A stretch of 53,196 nt of DNA from an uncultured bacterium (GTDB lineage: Bacteria; Bacillota; Clostridia; Lachnospirales; Lachnospiraceae): contig CANDBT010000031.1 in NCBI GenBank assembly GCA_947383005.1, positions 1 to 53,196 on the forward strand, written 5' to 3'. Under the pieces are notes generated by a model. That model saw nothing but the letters and a program-made list of their open reading frames with translations. It ran no database searches and was not told where the DNA came from. Positions 22,380 to 32,509 of this stretch are shown here, in pieces; position 1 is the first letter of the stretch; each line of letters opens with the position of its first letter. Both the position numbers and the translations under genes were made by a program.

Positions 22380-24236
22380 ATGGGACTGAATTTTTGTATG
22401 GGCTGTATGAATGAAAAGCCGTCCTCCGGAGCATGTCCATATTGCGGATTCCAGGATGAAAATTATTTGATTAGTCCCCGTCACCTTCCTCTTGGGACAA
22501 TTTTAAATGGGAAGTACCTGGTAGGCCGTGCAATTGGGGAAGGCGGCTTTGGCATTACTTATATTGGACGCGATTTGGACTTGAATATGAAATTGGCGAT
22601 AAAAGAATATTATCCTAATCAGTTGGTCACCCGAGAGAACAGTCGCAGCAATCAGGTAGTTATGATGACCGGGAAGAAAGACGTAGTTTTCCAAGATGAG
22701 AAAGGCAAGTTTTTGGAGGAAGCCCGTTGTCTGGCCCGATTTTGGGGATTGCCGGGAATTGTGGCAGTTAAAGATTATTTTCAGGAGAACGGTACAGCAT
22801 ATATTGCTATGGAGTTTGTGGAAGGGCAGACATTGGAACAAGTCCTCAGCAGACAAGGGGGACGGATGAATCCGGATTGGGTACTGAGGCTTATGGATCC
22901 GATCATGGCCTCTTTGGAAAAAGTTCATCAGTCAGGGTTGATTCATCGGGATATCAGTCCGGATAATATTATGGTTGAGCCGGATAATCGGTGTAAGCTT
23001 ATTGATTTTGGTGCAGCAAGGGATTTTACGGCGGAAGGTCGGGAATTATCGGTAATTTTGCGGCCTCAGTACGCGCCGTGGGAACAGTATGGAGGGAGGG
23101 GGCGGCAGGGGCCGTGGACGGATGTTTATGCCCTGTGCGCAACGATATACCGCGCTGTTACCGGCAGAAAGCCAGATAATATTATGAGCCGGGTGGAGAA
23201 TGATCAGCTTAAAAGTCCATCTGAGTTAGGGATTCCAATGCCGGATTATCAGGAAGCGGCGCTGATGAAGGGATTGGCTCTTTTTGCGCAGGATCGTTTT
23301 CAAACAGTTGGAGAGCTGAGAGTAGCTTTGATGGGCGGTCAGAATCGACAGGTAGTGGATTCGGCAGGTTATGGTTTGGCGCAGCCTTCTGGAAATATTT
23401 ATCCGTTTAACGGTGCGCAGGCACAGCCATCAGAGGATACATACCCGGCTGGTAATATACAGCCTGCGGCGGATAGATTTTCTGCCGAAAGGGGACAGCC
23501 GGAAACAAGCAGCAAATCTGCCCGGAAAGTATGGCTGGGGGCAGGGGCGGTGTTTTTGCTGCTGTTGGGAGTATGTGTTGGTATTGGCGTTATATCGGTG
23601 ATATTTTATCTTTCTTCCCGGACAGATGAGGAGGCTCGGTCAGAGACGACAATTGCGGTCCGGCAGCCGGTAACTGAACTGGTAGAGTCAGAGACTTCCG
23701 AGAGTGCGGACACACAAGAAGATAGCACGACAGAATCCAATGAAGATACAACAGCGGAATCCAATGAAGAAACATCAACAGAAGCGGAAAGTATTTCAGC
23801 GCCAAACGTCACGATGAATGATGTGGTATTGGTGGTGGCTACCAGTTCTCTATCTGAATATAATATGACACATGGACCGGAAAGGCTTATTGACGGGGAT
23901 TTAAAAACCGCCTGGGTAGAAGGTGCAGACGGGCAAGGCCAGGGAGAATCGGTTTCATTCCTTTTTGAAGGAACCTGTCAGGTCACCGGTTTTTGTATAA
24001 ATGCCGGTTATCAGAAAAGCATGGATTTGTATCAAAAAAATTCCCGGCCTGCGGTGTTGAGAGTTTCATCTCCGTCCGGTTTCAATGAGACCTATTTGCT
24101 GGCGGACGTTTTTGCTATGCAGGAGATTTCCCTGGGAGAAGCAATCTTGACAGATCAAATTACTTTTACCATTGAATCGGTCTATCCGGGAGGAAAATAT
24201 GAAGACACGGTTATTTCCGAGATTACCTTATATTAA
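22380..24236 (+). CDS. Membrane Ser/Thr protein kinase with zinc ribbon and C-terminal carbohydrate-binding-like domain
   Basis: 618 residues. An N-terminal four-cysteine ribbon (C6, C9, C19, C22) precedes a full Hanks-type kinase: glycine loop GEGGFGITY near 53-61, Lys75 in LAIKEYY, HRDISPDN and DFGAARDF. A low-complexity linker leads to one membrane helix near 382-410 and a Ser/Thr/Glu-rich stalk. The C-terminal 145 residues look like a discoidin/NADase-type glycan-binding fold (RLIDGDLKTAW). Usual PASTA repeats are absent. It probably senses an outside ligand and phosphorylates inside targets. It overlaps the next gene by 38 bases. Confidence 0.88.
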   Translation: MGLNFCMGCMNEKPSSGACPYCGFQDENYLISPRHLPLGTILNGKYLVGRAIGEGGFGITYIGRDLDLNMKLAIKEYYPNQLVTRENSRSNQVVMMTGKKDVVFQDEKGKFLEEARCLARFWGLPGIVAVKDYFQENGTAYIAMEFVEGQTLEQVLSRQGGRMNPDWVLRLMDPIMASLEKVHQSGLIHRDISPDNIMVEPDNRCKLIDFGAARDFTAEGRELSVILRPQYAPWEQYGGRGRQGPWTDVYALCATIYRAVTGRKPDNIMSRVENDQLKSPSELGIPMPDYQEAALMKGLALFAQDRFQTVGELRVALMGGQNRQVVDSAGYGLAQPSGNIYPFNGAQAQPSEDTYPAGNIQPAADRFSAERGQPETSSKSARKVWLGAGAVFLLLLGVCVGIGVISVIFYLSSRTDEEARSETTIAVRQPVTELVESETSESADTQEDSTTESNEDTTAESNEETSTEAESISAPNVTMNDVVLVVATSSLSEYNMTHGPERLIDGDLKTAWVEGADGQGQGESVSFLFEGTCQVTGFCINAGYQKSMDLYQKNSRPAVLRVSSPSGFNETYLLADVFAMQEISLGEAILTDQITFTIESVYPGGKYEDTVISEITLY

Positions 24237-25053
24237 TAAGTTTGTTTGGATAGCTGTTCTGTGCTCGTGGATAAGTCTTGCAGGCTGCGTTGAGAAAGCC
24301 AAAGAGGCGATAACGGTATCTTCGGCTGAAAGAATTTCTTATGAGGAAATATCCGAAGGGACAGCGAAAGAAACCATAATCAGAGATGCAACGGCAGAAA
24401 AAAACCAAGAAACACAAGCCCCAAGAACAGCGGTGGAAAATGTGGCGGCAGAAGAGAGCGGATATCCGGTCAATGAAACGGAACAAACATTAGTTTTTCC
24501 GGAGAAAGACAGCCTGGTAAATGTACAGGATTATATTCCGGATATTCTGGTTGATTTGAAATATGCGACGACGGACAATTTTACTGGTCAGACGATTTAT
24601 GATTTTACGGAAGCATATTTGCGATATGGCACGGTAGAACGGCTGAGGCAGGCTCAGGATATGCTGAAGGCGCAGGGGATGAAACTGAAAATATGGGATG
24701 CTTACCGGCCGGTTTCCGCGCAATTCCGTCTATGGGAGGTCTGCCCGGATTCTACTTATGTGGCAAATCCGAATAAGGGTTATTCTTCTCACAGCAGAGG
24801 AAATACCGTTGATATAACGTTGGTTTGTCTTGATGGCACAGAGATGGAAATGCCGACGGGGTTTGACGATTTTTCCAGCCGGGCAGATCGGGATTACAGC
24901 GATTGCGGTAGAGTAGCAGCACAGAATGCCTTGCTGTTGGAAAATACGATGAAACAATGCGGTTTTAAACCATATTCGGGAGAGTGGTGGCATTTTTCGG
25001 ACCAGGATTCTTATTCGGTAGAGGAAGATTTTGAAGTTGCCAGGGAGCCGTAA
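24199..25053 (+). CDS. VanX/DdpX-like D-Ala-D-Ala dipeptidase lipoprotein (peptidase M15)
   Basis: 284 residues from ATG at 24199, seven bases behind GGGAGG, overlapping the kinase gene. The signal ends in a lipobox with Cys30 (SLAGC), so it is an anchored lipoprotein. The M15 zinc signature is SHSRGNTVDITL plus the C-terminal EWWHF; WDAYRP is also typical. It is likely to cut D-Ala-D-Ala or similar dipeptides in the wall, as nutrient recovery or wall remodelling rather than vancomycin resistance, since no van cluster is present. Pairing with a membrane kinase suggests wall-sensing. Confidence 0.85.
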   Translation: MKTRLFPRLPYINKFVWIAVLCSWISLAGCVEKAKEAITVSSAERISYEEISEGTAKETIIRDATAEKNQETQAPRTAVENVAAEESGYPVNETEQTLVFPEKDSLVNVQDYIPDILVDLKYATTDNFTGQTIYDFTEAYLRYGTVERLRQAQDMLKAQGMKLKIWDAYRPVSAQFRLWEVCPDSTYVANPNKGYSSHSRGNTVDITLVCLDGTEMEMPTGFDDFSSRADRDYSDCGRVAAQNALLLENTMKQCGFKPYSGEWWHFSDQDSYSVEEDFEVAREP

Positions 25054-25103
25054 ATTTTGCCGGGAGAAGAACGGATATTTCTCTGTTGTGGAAAAAACCA
25101 TTT

Positions 25104-25171
25104 TGGAAATAGGCCGGAGTCTGTTGAGGTGTTTGCTGGTTAAAAAAACAGAGCCATCCGGACTATTTCTA
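25104..25171 (+). terminator. Imperfect hairpin behind the dipeptidase gene
   Basis: GAAATAGGCCGGA pairs loosely with TCCGGACTATTTC around a long A-rich loop. Termination is uncertain. Confidence 0.4.
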
Positions 25172-25209
25172 TGAATGGTTATTTTATTGGAAATACTTGC
25201 CTCAAATGC

Positions 25210-25238
25210 TTGATTTTTAAAACCGAATAAAGTATACT
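25210..25238 (+). promoter_or_regulatory. Promoter of surface protein 1
   Basis: TTGATT (25210-25215), 17 bp, TATACT (25233-25238). The core block is almost the same as the promoter of surface protein 2 at 32380. Confidence 0.75.
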
Positions 25239-25330
25239 TCAGTTAGGCATTAATCATTAGCAATAGAAAACAGATGCTTGTGGGGAAATGTCTCAAGGTT
25301 GTTGGTGTAAGTAAAAAAGGAGTGTACAGT

Positions 25331-27505
25331 ATGTGGAGGGAGATTCGAAAGGGTTATCGGCGTCTGGTAGCATTTTTGCTGACGGCGGTCATTGTGGGGA
25401 CCAATGTTTTGGGCAATGCCGGCGTTGCGTTTGCTGCGGGGATGTCGGAAAGCGCTTTGTTCCTGGTGGATGGAGAAGAGCTTCGCGAAGCCGTTCAGGA
25501 AGCGAAGGAACACAGGGAGGTGTTCCCGTTTTCATCGTTGGAACTGGCAGCCGCCAGGAAAAGCATCAGGAATAAGTATGAGAAATTATTGGGTAAAAAA
25601 GACGGGGAAGTTTACGAGCTGGATTTGGAAGTTGACGACAGCTATGCCCCGGAGGGCGCGGCCGTACAGGTGTTTTACCATGCGGGTACGGAAGATGTGG
25701 TTTTCCTGTTCCTCAATGAAACCGATATGGAAGTGGAATACCGGGTGAATATCGACGGTTATGAGACAGAGCCGGTGACGGTAAAGCCTAATACCTTTAA
25801 TATTGAAGCGGAAGAGGATACGTCTTTCGGGGAAAATTATGAAGCGGCGGATATGATCGACGACGTGAAGACAGCCCCGAAGGCGGAAGTAGTGGAGACA
25901 AAAGAGACGTCGGCCGGAGAGAAAAGTGAAGAAGCCGGGAAGGACGAGACGGCTGGGGATGTTTCCCTGGAAAGCAAGGAAGAGGAAAGCAGCGCGGCGG
26001 ACGAAACTTTGGAGAGCGGGAAGGAAAGCCAGGAAACGGAAGCTGACAGCACCGAGGCAGCCTCGGAAGAGGGTACGGAAGAAGCCGGTGAGACAGAAGC
26101 TGTTGGCAAAGAGGAGGCGGAAACCGATGCTCAGGTAAAGGAAGGGCAAGAAACAGAAACTGAAGCGGAGCCGGAAAGCCAAGCTGAGGCAGAGTCAGAA
26201 ACTGAGATGGAAAAGGAACAGTCTGAGGCTGCCGATGAAGATCCGGATGTGCAGGCAGGGCAAACATTAAGCAAATCCAATAAACAGGCAGCAATTGTGG
26301 CTGTTTCTTTGGGAGATTTAGAAGAAGAAAGTGCGGAGGAGACAGAGCTTTCTGTAGCGGAAGAAACGGAAGCAAACGAGGCCGAAGCTACTGAGGCAGA
26401 AAAAGAAACTGAGGCGGAAGAGACTGTGGAAAGTGGAGAAACAGAAGCCTTAGATAAAAACAGCGAGAGCGAAGCCGAGACTGAAGATGCCAATGCTAAT
26501 ACGGAAGTAGAGACTAAGGCTGAGGAAACAAAAACCGAGTATGAGGAAACCAAAGCCGAAATAAGAGAAGAGAGTAAATCTGAGGAAACGGAAAGCACTA
26601 AGGAAGGGATTGAAACAGAAGAAACGGAAAAGGATGCCGCTACAGAAGAGCCGGAGACGGAGAGTAAAGCAACCGTTGAGGAAACAAAGAATGAAGAAGA
26701 GGCAGTAGGAGGCATTGCTGGCCCAGTCAGCCAAACTGGCAGTATAGACGAGGTAGATGGACAACTGCTGGAGGATGATAGCATAGAGCTTTTGGGTAAA
26801 CTGAAAGGGAAGGATTACGCCACAGTTACCTTGAAAAACCATGTGAATGCTAAGGCTGTCAAGGTTGCATGGGAGGATATTGAAGAGATTATTTCCAGTG
26901 ACGGGTTAGAAGAAGCAGCAGAGTATATGGTAGATTATGTAGTCAGCCTGCCGGGCGGCGCATCGGTGAAAGGTGCGGACAGCGTGACGGAAGGCGAGGA
27001 TCTGTATTTTGCTGTGGAACCGGAGAACGGGTATGAAATCATCCGTGTGATGGCAAATGGAGAAGAACTGGATGAAATCGAGAATAAGGCTGATTTGGCC
27101 AGCGGGTCAGATTGGAAGGGCTATTCTCATGTGTATGTAGCTGAGGAAGCGGCGGAAAATTTGCTGGTCGATATTGAATTGGAAGAATTAGCTCCTATTA
27201 TTGCGGCTTCCGTCTATACGGCTGAGACGGATGATGCCATTTTTACAATAAATGTGCCGCAAGGCGCATTTATGGAAGAGGTGGATCTGAAGGTAGAGAA
27301 GATCACGAAAGAAGAAACAGTAAATGAACTGACAAACCAGGCTGCGGCTGCTTTGAAAGAAGGTCAGATTGTAGCCGGTGTGCTGGCTTATGATGTTGCA
27401 TTTGTTTCAAAAGATTCCGGAAATGAAGTTGAACCGCTGGAGGCGGTAGAAGTGAACATCCGTTATAAAGAGGTTGCCGTTCCGGAAGAAATAAACAGGC
27501 CGTAA
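25331..27505 (+). CDS. LPXTG surface protein 1, N-terminal part (frameshifted)
   Basis: 724 residues from ATG at 25331, nine bases behind AAGGAG. It has a signal peptide (RRLVAFLLTAVIVGTNVLG, cleavage near AFA-AG) and a conserved domain of about 160 residues shared with surface protein 2. An extremely Glu/Thr/Ala-rich spacer follows at about 195-475, then a beta-rich part. The frame ends at 27503-27505 in a wrong-frame tail (NRP). One base missing in an A-run near 27493-27495 would explain it: with an extra A the reading continues EEI-K-QAVTEISVV in the downstream frame. Either a real break, phase variation or a sequencing error. Confidence 0.8.
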   Translation: MWREIRKGYRRLVAFLLTAVIVGTNVLGNAGVAFAAGMSESALFLVDGEELREAVQEAKEHREVFPFSSLELAAARKSIRNKYEKLLGKKDGEVYELDLEVDDSYAPEGAAVQVFYHAGTEDVVFLFLNETDMEVEYRVNIDGYETEPVTVKPNTFNIEAEEDTSFGENYEAADMIDDVKTAPKAEVVETKETSAGEKSEEAGKDETAGDVSLESKEEESSAADETLESGKESQETEADSTEAASEEGTEEAGETEAVGKEEAETDAQVKEGQETETEAEPESQAEAESETEMEKEQSEAADEDPDVQAGQTLSKSNKQAAIVAVSLGDLEEESAEETELSVAEETEANEAEATEAEKETEAEETVESGETEALDKNSESEAETEDANANTEVETKAEETKTEYEETKAEIREESKSEETESTKEGIETEETEKDAATEEPETESKATVEETKNEEEAVGGIAGPVSQTGSIDEVDGQLLEDDSIELLGKLKGKDYATVTLKNHVNAKAVKVAWEDIEEIISSDGLEEAAEYMVDYVVSLPGGASVKGADSVTEGEDLYFAVEPENGYEIIRVMANGEELDEIENKADLASGSDWKGYSHVYVAEEAAENLLVDIELEELAPIIAASVYTAETDDAIFTINVPQGAFMEEVDLKVEKITKEETVNELTNQAAAALKEGQIVAGVLAYDVAFVSKDSGNEVEPLEAVEVNIRYKEVAVPEEINRP

Positions 27506-30500
27506 CGGAAATTTCCGTAGTCCATCTGCCGGAAAATGAAGATGCAGAAGTTGTTACATCGGTAGAGAATGTTGAGGAAACAGAGTTTGTATTCAGGACA
27601 GACAGCTTTTCGCCGGTGGTGGTTGTGTTTGGGGCTACGGGAAGCGTTGTGGTTGAGGGGACGTATTATCCGTCATTACAGCAAGCAATTAGCAGTATAG
27701 AAGGAAGCGGTGATGAGGCAATCCGGGTTCAACTGCTGGATGATGTAGAGGTTCCCTATTTGAATCCTACAGGAAAATCGTTTACTTTGGATTTGAATGG
27801 TCATACGGTTTATGGGACGGAGGCATATTATGTGCTGTATGTCAGTGCCTCAATAATTATTGAGGATTCATCTGAAGAAAAGACCGGGGCCATTACCCAC
27901 AAAGATGGTGTGAATGGCGGCGGTGTGGTCGTTAATTCCGGTACGTTAAAACTGGAAGGCGGAAAAATTTGTGGAAATACATCTGAGTATGGCGGCGTGA
28001 AAGTCAACAGCCCTGGCGAGTTTGTTATGAACGGCGGAGAGGTGAGCAATAATAGCGCTACTAACGGCGGCGGTGTTTATGTCTGGGGCAAATTTACCAT
28101 GACAGATGGATCGGTCAAAGACAATACCTGTACAAATTATGGCGGCGGCGTGTATGTTGGAAGTGGCGCTGAATTTACGATGACAGGCGGCAACGTTTGC
28201 GGAAATGAAAATCAGAGATATTATGGCGGCGGCATATATAATGGCGGTTCCCTTATCGTGAATGGCGGAACGATTGAAAGAAATAAGGCAAGCGGGCAGA
28301 CATATGGAGATGGCGGCGGCGTATATAATGCCAAAGATTTCTGGTTGGATGAGGGGAAGATAGCAGGGAACGAAGCTGCACGTAACGGCGGCGGCGTGGC
28401 AAACGCTGGCACAATGGAAATAAATGATGCCGCAATTACAGGGAATATCAATGGCGGCATATATATCCAGAGCGGTGACGCACAGTTGGATAAAGTGGTC
28501 TTTAGTGAGAATACGGGGAACCGGCCGGTACTGTATATTGCCAGAGAGGCAGGGAAGTTTGAAGCTAAGGAGTGTACAATCGATGGCAATAAAGTAGAAA
28601 ATAATGTGCTGCATATTTATGGCGGTTCGGAAAATAATGTCCGGAAATTAGACCAGTGTACAATATCCGGCAATGAAAATCTCAGCACAGATTACCGGTT
28701 TGGAAATATTGTTTGTTTAGAAGGTTCAGCACATGTATCTTTTACCGGATGTAAAATCGAGGATAATTCCACGATCTCTGCTTCCGGAGTGGCGACAGTT
28801 TCAGTTGTTCAGGCAATAGTGACCATGTCAGATTCAATAATCGCCGGAAATGAGGCTAAGGGAACTTCTGGCGTAGGCGGCATCAAGCAGGCCAGCAGCC
28901 AGAGTAAAATCACATTGGATAATGTCGTGATTACCGAAAACAGGACGACGAATCCCCGGGGTTCTGCGGGTGGAGTTTATGTTACATTTGGAGAGTTCAA
29001 TCTGAAGTCCGGCGCCGTGTATAGTAACTACTCGAATGGTAATTTGGAAGATTTCCGGTTTTCCAACAACGCACATTGGACACTGGCGAAGGCTTCCGGG
29101 ATGAAAGACAATTTTTTGATGACAGAAAATGTCTTTGATGAACAGCATGACAATTATACATGGCTTGCAAACCCTGAAGGCAGTTCGGCAAAAATGCAGC
29201 TTGATGACAACGTTTCCTGGAATAATACAGCAATAAAAGGTATGCAGGGGAAAAATGAACTGCACATATGGGCATTCCCAAGAAGAATCCCGGAGGGGGT
29301 CTATATCAGCGGGGCAGGGGATGACGCAAACGATGGCTATTCTGCGGAAACGGCGGTGAAGACGCTTGAAAGAGCGTTGGCTGCTCTGGATGAATTTAAT
29401 AAAGGAAAAGGTGATAACGAAAAGAGCAATACCATCTATGTTGTTGGGACAATAACCATAAGGGAAGAAACTTCCTGGAATAGTAATGGAGTAGTTTTGA
29501 AACGTGACCCGTCGGGCAGATTCAAGAGCGTCATGGTAATTGTGGAAGGAAGCAGCGGCGTTCTTACCATGAAGAATATCACGCTTGATGGAGGCGCTGT
29601 TGAGGGCGTGCAGAGTTACGGCCTGGTAAAGGTGGTTAATAAGGGGGAACTGATCATTGATGAAGGCGCTGTTTTGCAAAACAGCATGAAAAGCCTGGGA
29701 AATCAGTTTGAAGGCGGAGGTGGCGTATATATCTCCGGCGGAAAAGTCACCTTAAAAGAAAAAGGAAAACTTACCAATAACAGTTCCCACAACGGCGGCG
29801 CTATTTCGCTCATGTCTGACAGTACATTCATTATGGACGGCGGGGAAATCAGCAACAATACGACGGACAGGAGCGGACAGTTTAATCGTGCAGGTTATTA
29901 TACTTCCGGAGGCGGCGTATTTATCGGTTATAATGGGAAAATGGTCATGAATGGGGGAAGTATTTCCGGCAATACATCTTATGATGGCGGCGGTATCTCC
30001 CTCGGAGGTCCGGAGAATGATGTATTCATTAAGTATGGCTCGCCGGTATTTGAGATGAATGGCGGAACGATTGACAGCAACGAGGCATATTCTTCCGGCG
30101 GTGGGATCTTTGTTCAGATGAATTGTGTGGCAACGGTTTATGGAGGCTATATTACAAACAACCATACCCGGGCGCTGGGATTCGGAGGTAATTTTGGCGG
30201 TGGCGGCGTTTATGTCAATGGCGGAAAAGATTCAAATTATCAAAACGGTTTGCTGCAACTGTATAAAGTGGAAATTACCGGCAACCAGGAAGGCTCAGGC
30301 ACAGGAAGCGGCGCTGCGCTTGCGGGATGCCCGACTTCAAGGACAAAAATTTACCTGACTAATGGCGGGGTGATCCATGAAAATGGCGGCAGAAACGATC
30401 TTTATCTGAGCAGCAAAAGGATAGGAGGTTATTCAGGAACAGCCCAATTGGTGATTTCTCCTTATATGTTAGGCGGAGGCGCTTATCATTGGACGGATGA

Positions 30501-32088
30501 CGAAGGAAATGAGCTTCCTTTGAATGATGGTTTTATTCAGGTAAGTGAGCAGAATTTTTATGCCAGGACCCCGGTGGCAGGCGATGCGGTCACCGGATTG
30601 GGTAAGATAAAAACTTACATTACAGGAAATACTTCAGGGGATTCCAAGAGTTCCCCAGGGGCGGCGATAGGCAGCAATGGCGACGTGATTATCGGCGAGG
30701 AACCCGAGGAAGTAGTTGAACTCACTGTAGAAAAAAACTGGGATGATTCAGGTTATGAAAACCATCGTCCTGAATATGTGGATATCCGTATTTTACAGAG
30801 CACTGATGGCGAGAATTTTACCGATATCGGTTTTGTAAGGCTCTACAGAAAAGATAATTGGGAAAAAGCAACGCTGAAGGATTTGCCAAAACAGGATGAA
30901 GAAGGAAATGAGTTTATTTATAAAGTCGCCGAGACACCAAACGGTTATGACAGCATAGTAACCGAAAAAGAGGGTGAGAATTCCTTTGTGGTTACGAACA
31001 CGCCAACTTATGCCCTTACCCTGAAAAAAAAGGTGGAAGGCCCGGCAGTCAGTGATACTTTTGAATTTAAAATTACACTTAGCCAGGAAGACGACAGTTT
31101 GTTTACCGGGGAAGTGGATGTTATAAGGGCAAACGGAAACCAGGGTAAGCTTTCCTTTGAAAATGGAGAGGCCACAGTAAGGCTTGGAGGAGGCGAGTCG
31201 CTTCAATTAAAGAATCTCCAGCCAGGCATGACCTACAAGATTGAGGAGACCAACAATGGCGGAGCGAAAGAAACCAGCATGACCATTGATGGGAACCTTG
31301 TTGATACGGCGGAAGGCAGCGTTCAGCTTGGCGGAAATGTCAATGTGGTTACATTTACCAATACTTTCGAGGAAGAAAAACCAGCAACCGGGAATCTAAG
31401 CATTCAAAAGGTTGTGGCTGGTACGGCTGGCGAAAAACAAAGGGCATTCCGTTTCCGGATTTCTTTGGATGACCAATCTATTAGCGGCCGTTTTGGCGGG
31501 CTGAACTTTGACGGAGGTATTTCTGAAGAATTTGCCCTGCAGGATCAACAGTCGAGGAGCATAACGGATTTACCGGCAGGTACAGGGTATACCGTAGAAG
31601 AATTAGGAGCGGAAGAACTCAGGGCAGAAGCATATGAAATTACATTTGAAGAAGAAGGTAAAGGCATTGTTTTTGCGGAGAACAAGATAAATGGAGTAAT
31701 CAGTGAAGGTGAATCCATAAAGATTATCTGCACGAACAAAAAGGATACACCAGATAAGCCAGATGAGCCAGATGAACCTGACAAACCCGATACGCCGGAT
31801 AATCCAGGCAGGCCGAACCGTCCGAGCGGTGGCGGCAATCCCCCAAGGGGAGGAGATAACCCAGGAGGGCCAGGCACGACAACAACGATTGAAACACCGG
31901 ATGTCCCATTAGCTGATTTCCCGAATGAACCGGTGACAGAAGAGATCGAGGAGGAGGAAGTGCCGCTTGCAGCGTTGCCAAGAACCGGCGACAGCCGCCA
32001 GAACGGAGCATTGCTGGCATTATTGGGAATAGCTGGTTTGGGAGCATTGTTCTCAGCCATGGCTCTGCATAAGCGGAAGGAAGATTAA
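27496..32088 (+). pseudogene. LPXTG surface protein 1, C-terminal part (downstream of frameshift)
   Basis: About 1530 codons in the next frame, without a start signal or ribosome site of its own. Joined to the N-terminal part the protein would be about 2250 residues. It carries a long right-handed beta-helix region (many NGGGVY-type turns with FTMTDG/FVMNGG strands, about 27.9-30.5 kb). A Cna-B-like domain (LTVEKNWDDSG, about 30.72-31.0 kb) and two pilin/Spy0128-like domains follow. A Pro/Gly-rich wall-spanning segment and the sorting signal LPRTG (31975-31989) with hydrophobic helix and KRKED tail complete it. It is a wall-anchored adhesin if read through. Confidence 0.75.
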
Positions 32089-32162
32089 AGGTTGGTTGAG
32101 GTTATTGTTGGGGGACGAATCATTTTGTTAATTAGTTAGAACGGTACAGTTTCAAAGACAAA

Positions 32163-32214
32163 AGACTGCGGGGAAACAGAGTTTATTTATCCTGTTTCCC
32201 CGCAGTTTTAGTTT
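32163..32214 (+). terminator. Terminator of surface protein 1
   Basis: CTGCGGGGAAACAG (32166-32179) pairs perfectly with CTGTTTCCCCGCAG (32192-32205), followed by TTTTAGTTT. Confidence 0.9.
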
Positions 32215-32379
32215 CCTGCCGGAATACTTTGTATCAGAAGGCTATTCCGCAAAAGGTTTCTACAGAATGCGCCAGAATCCCTATCCGGTATGACAGCCAA
32301 TATCCACATCTATCATACCTTATGACACTGTTCCTAAACTACAAATGGTTATATTATTTGAAATAATTGGTAAAAACGC
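32215..32379. other. Gap ahead of surface protein 2
   Basis: No ORF, repeat family or strong hairpin seen between the terminator and the promoter at 32380. Confidence 0.5.
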
Positions 32380-32408
32380 TTGATTTTTGAAACTAAATAA
32401 GTTATACT
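32380..32408 (+). promoter_or_regulatory. Promoter of surface protein 2
   Basis: TTGATT (32380-32385), 17 bp, TATACT (32403-32408). The block GCTTGATTTTT, A-rich spacer and TATACT is shared with the promoter at 25210. Confidence 0.75.
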
Positions 32409-32509
32409 CATACTCAGATGGTAGATATTAGTACGCTGAAGATAAGAAAGTTTAAAAACAAGTGTATCTTAAAATTATAACGGCAAATTAAAAAGGGGTG
32501 TGTACAATT

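Noticed and set aside
24199-25053. Vancomycin resistance gene vanX
   Set aside because: No vanH, vanA/B or two-component genes are nearby, and the protein is a lipoprotein with a long linker, unlike the cytoplasmic resistance VanX.
25797-26784. Long Ser/Pro/Leu-rich open frames on the minus strand across the Glu/Thr-rich spacer of surface protein 1
   Set aside because: They are mirror products of GAA/GAG/GCN-rich repeats, have no ribosome sites and lie inside a real gene.
27485-27500. Programmed -1 frameshift in surface protein 1
   Set aside because: GAA-ATA-AAC does not form an X-XXY-YYZ heptamer and no downstream stem is evident, so a missing base is the simpler reading.
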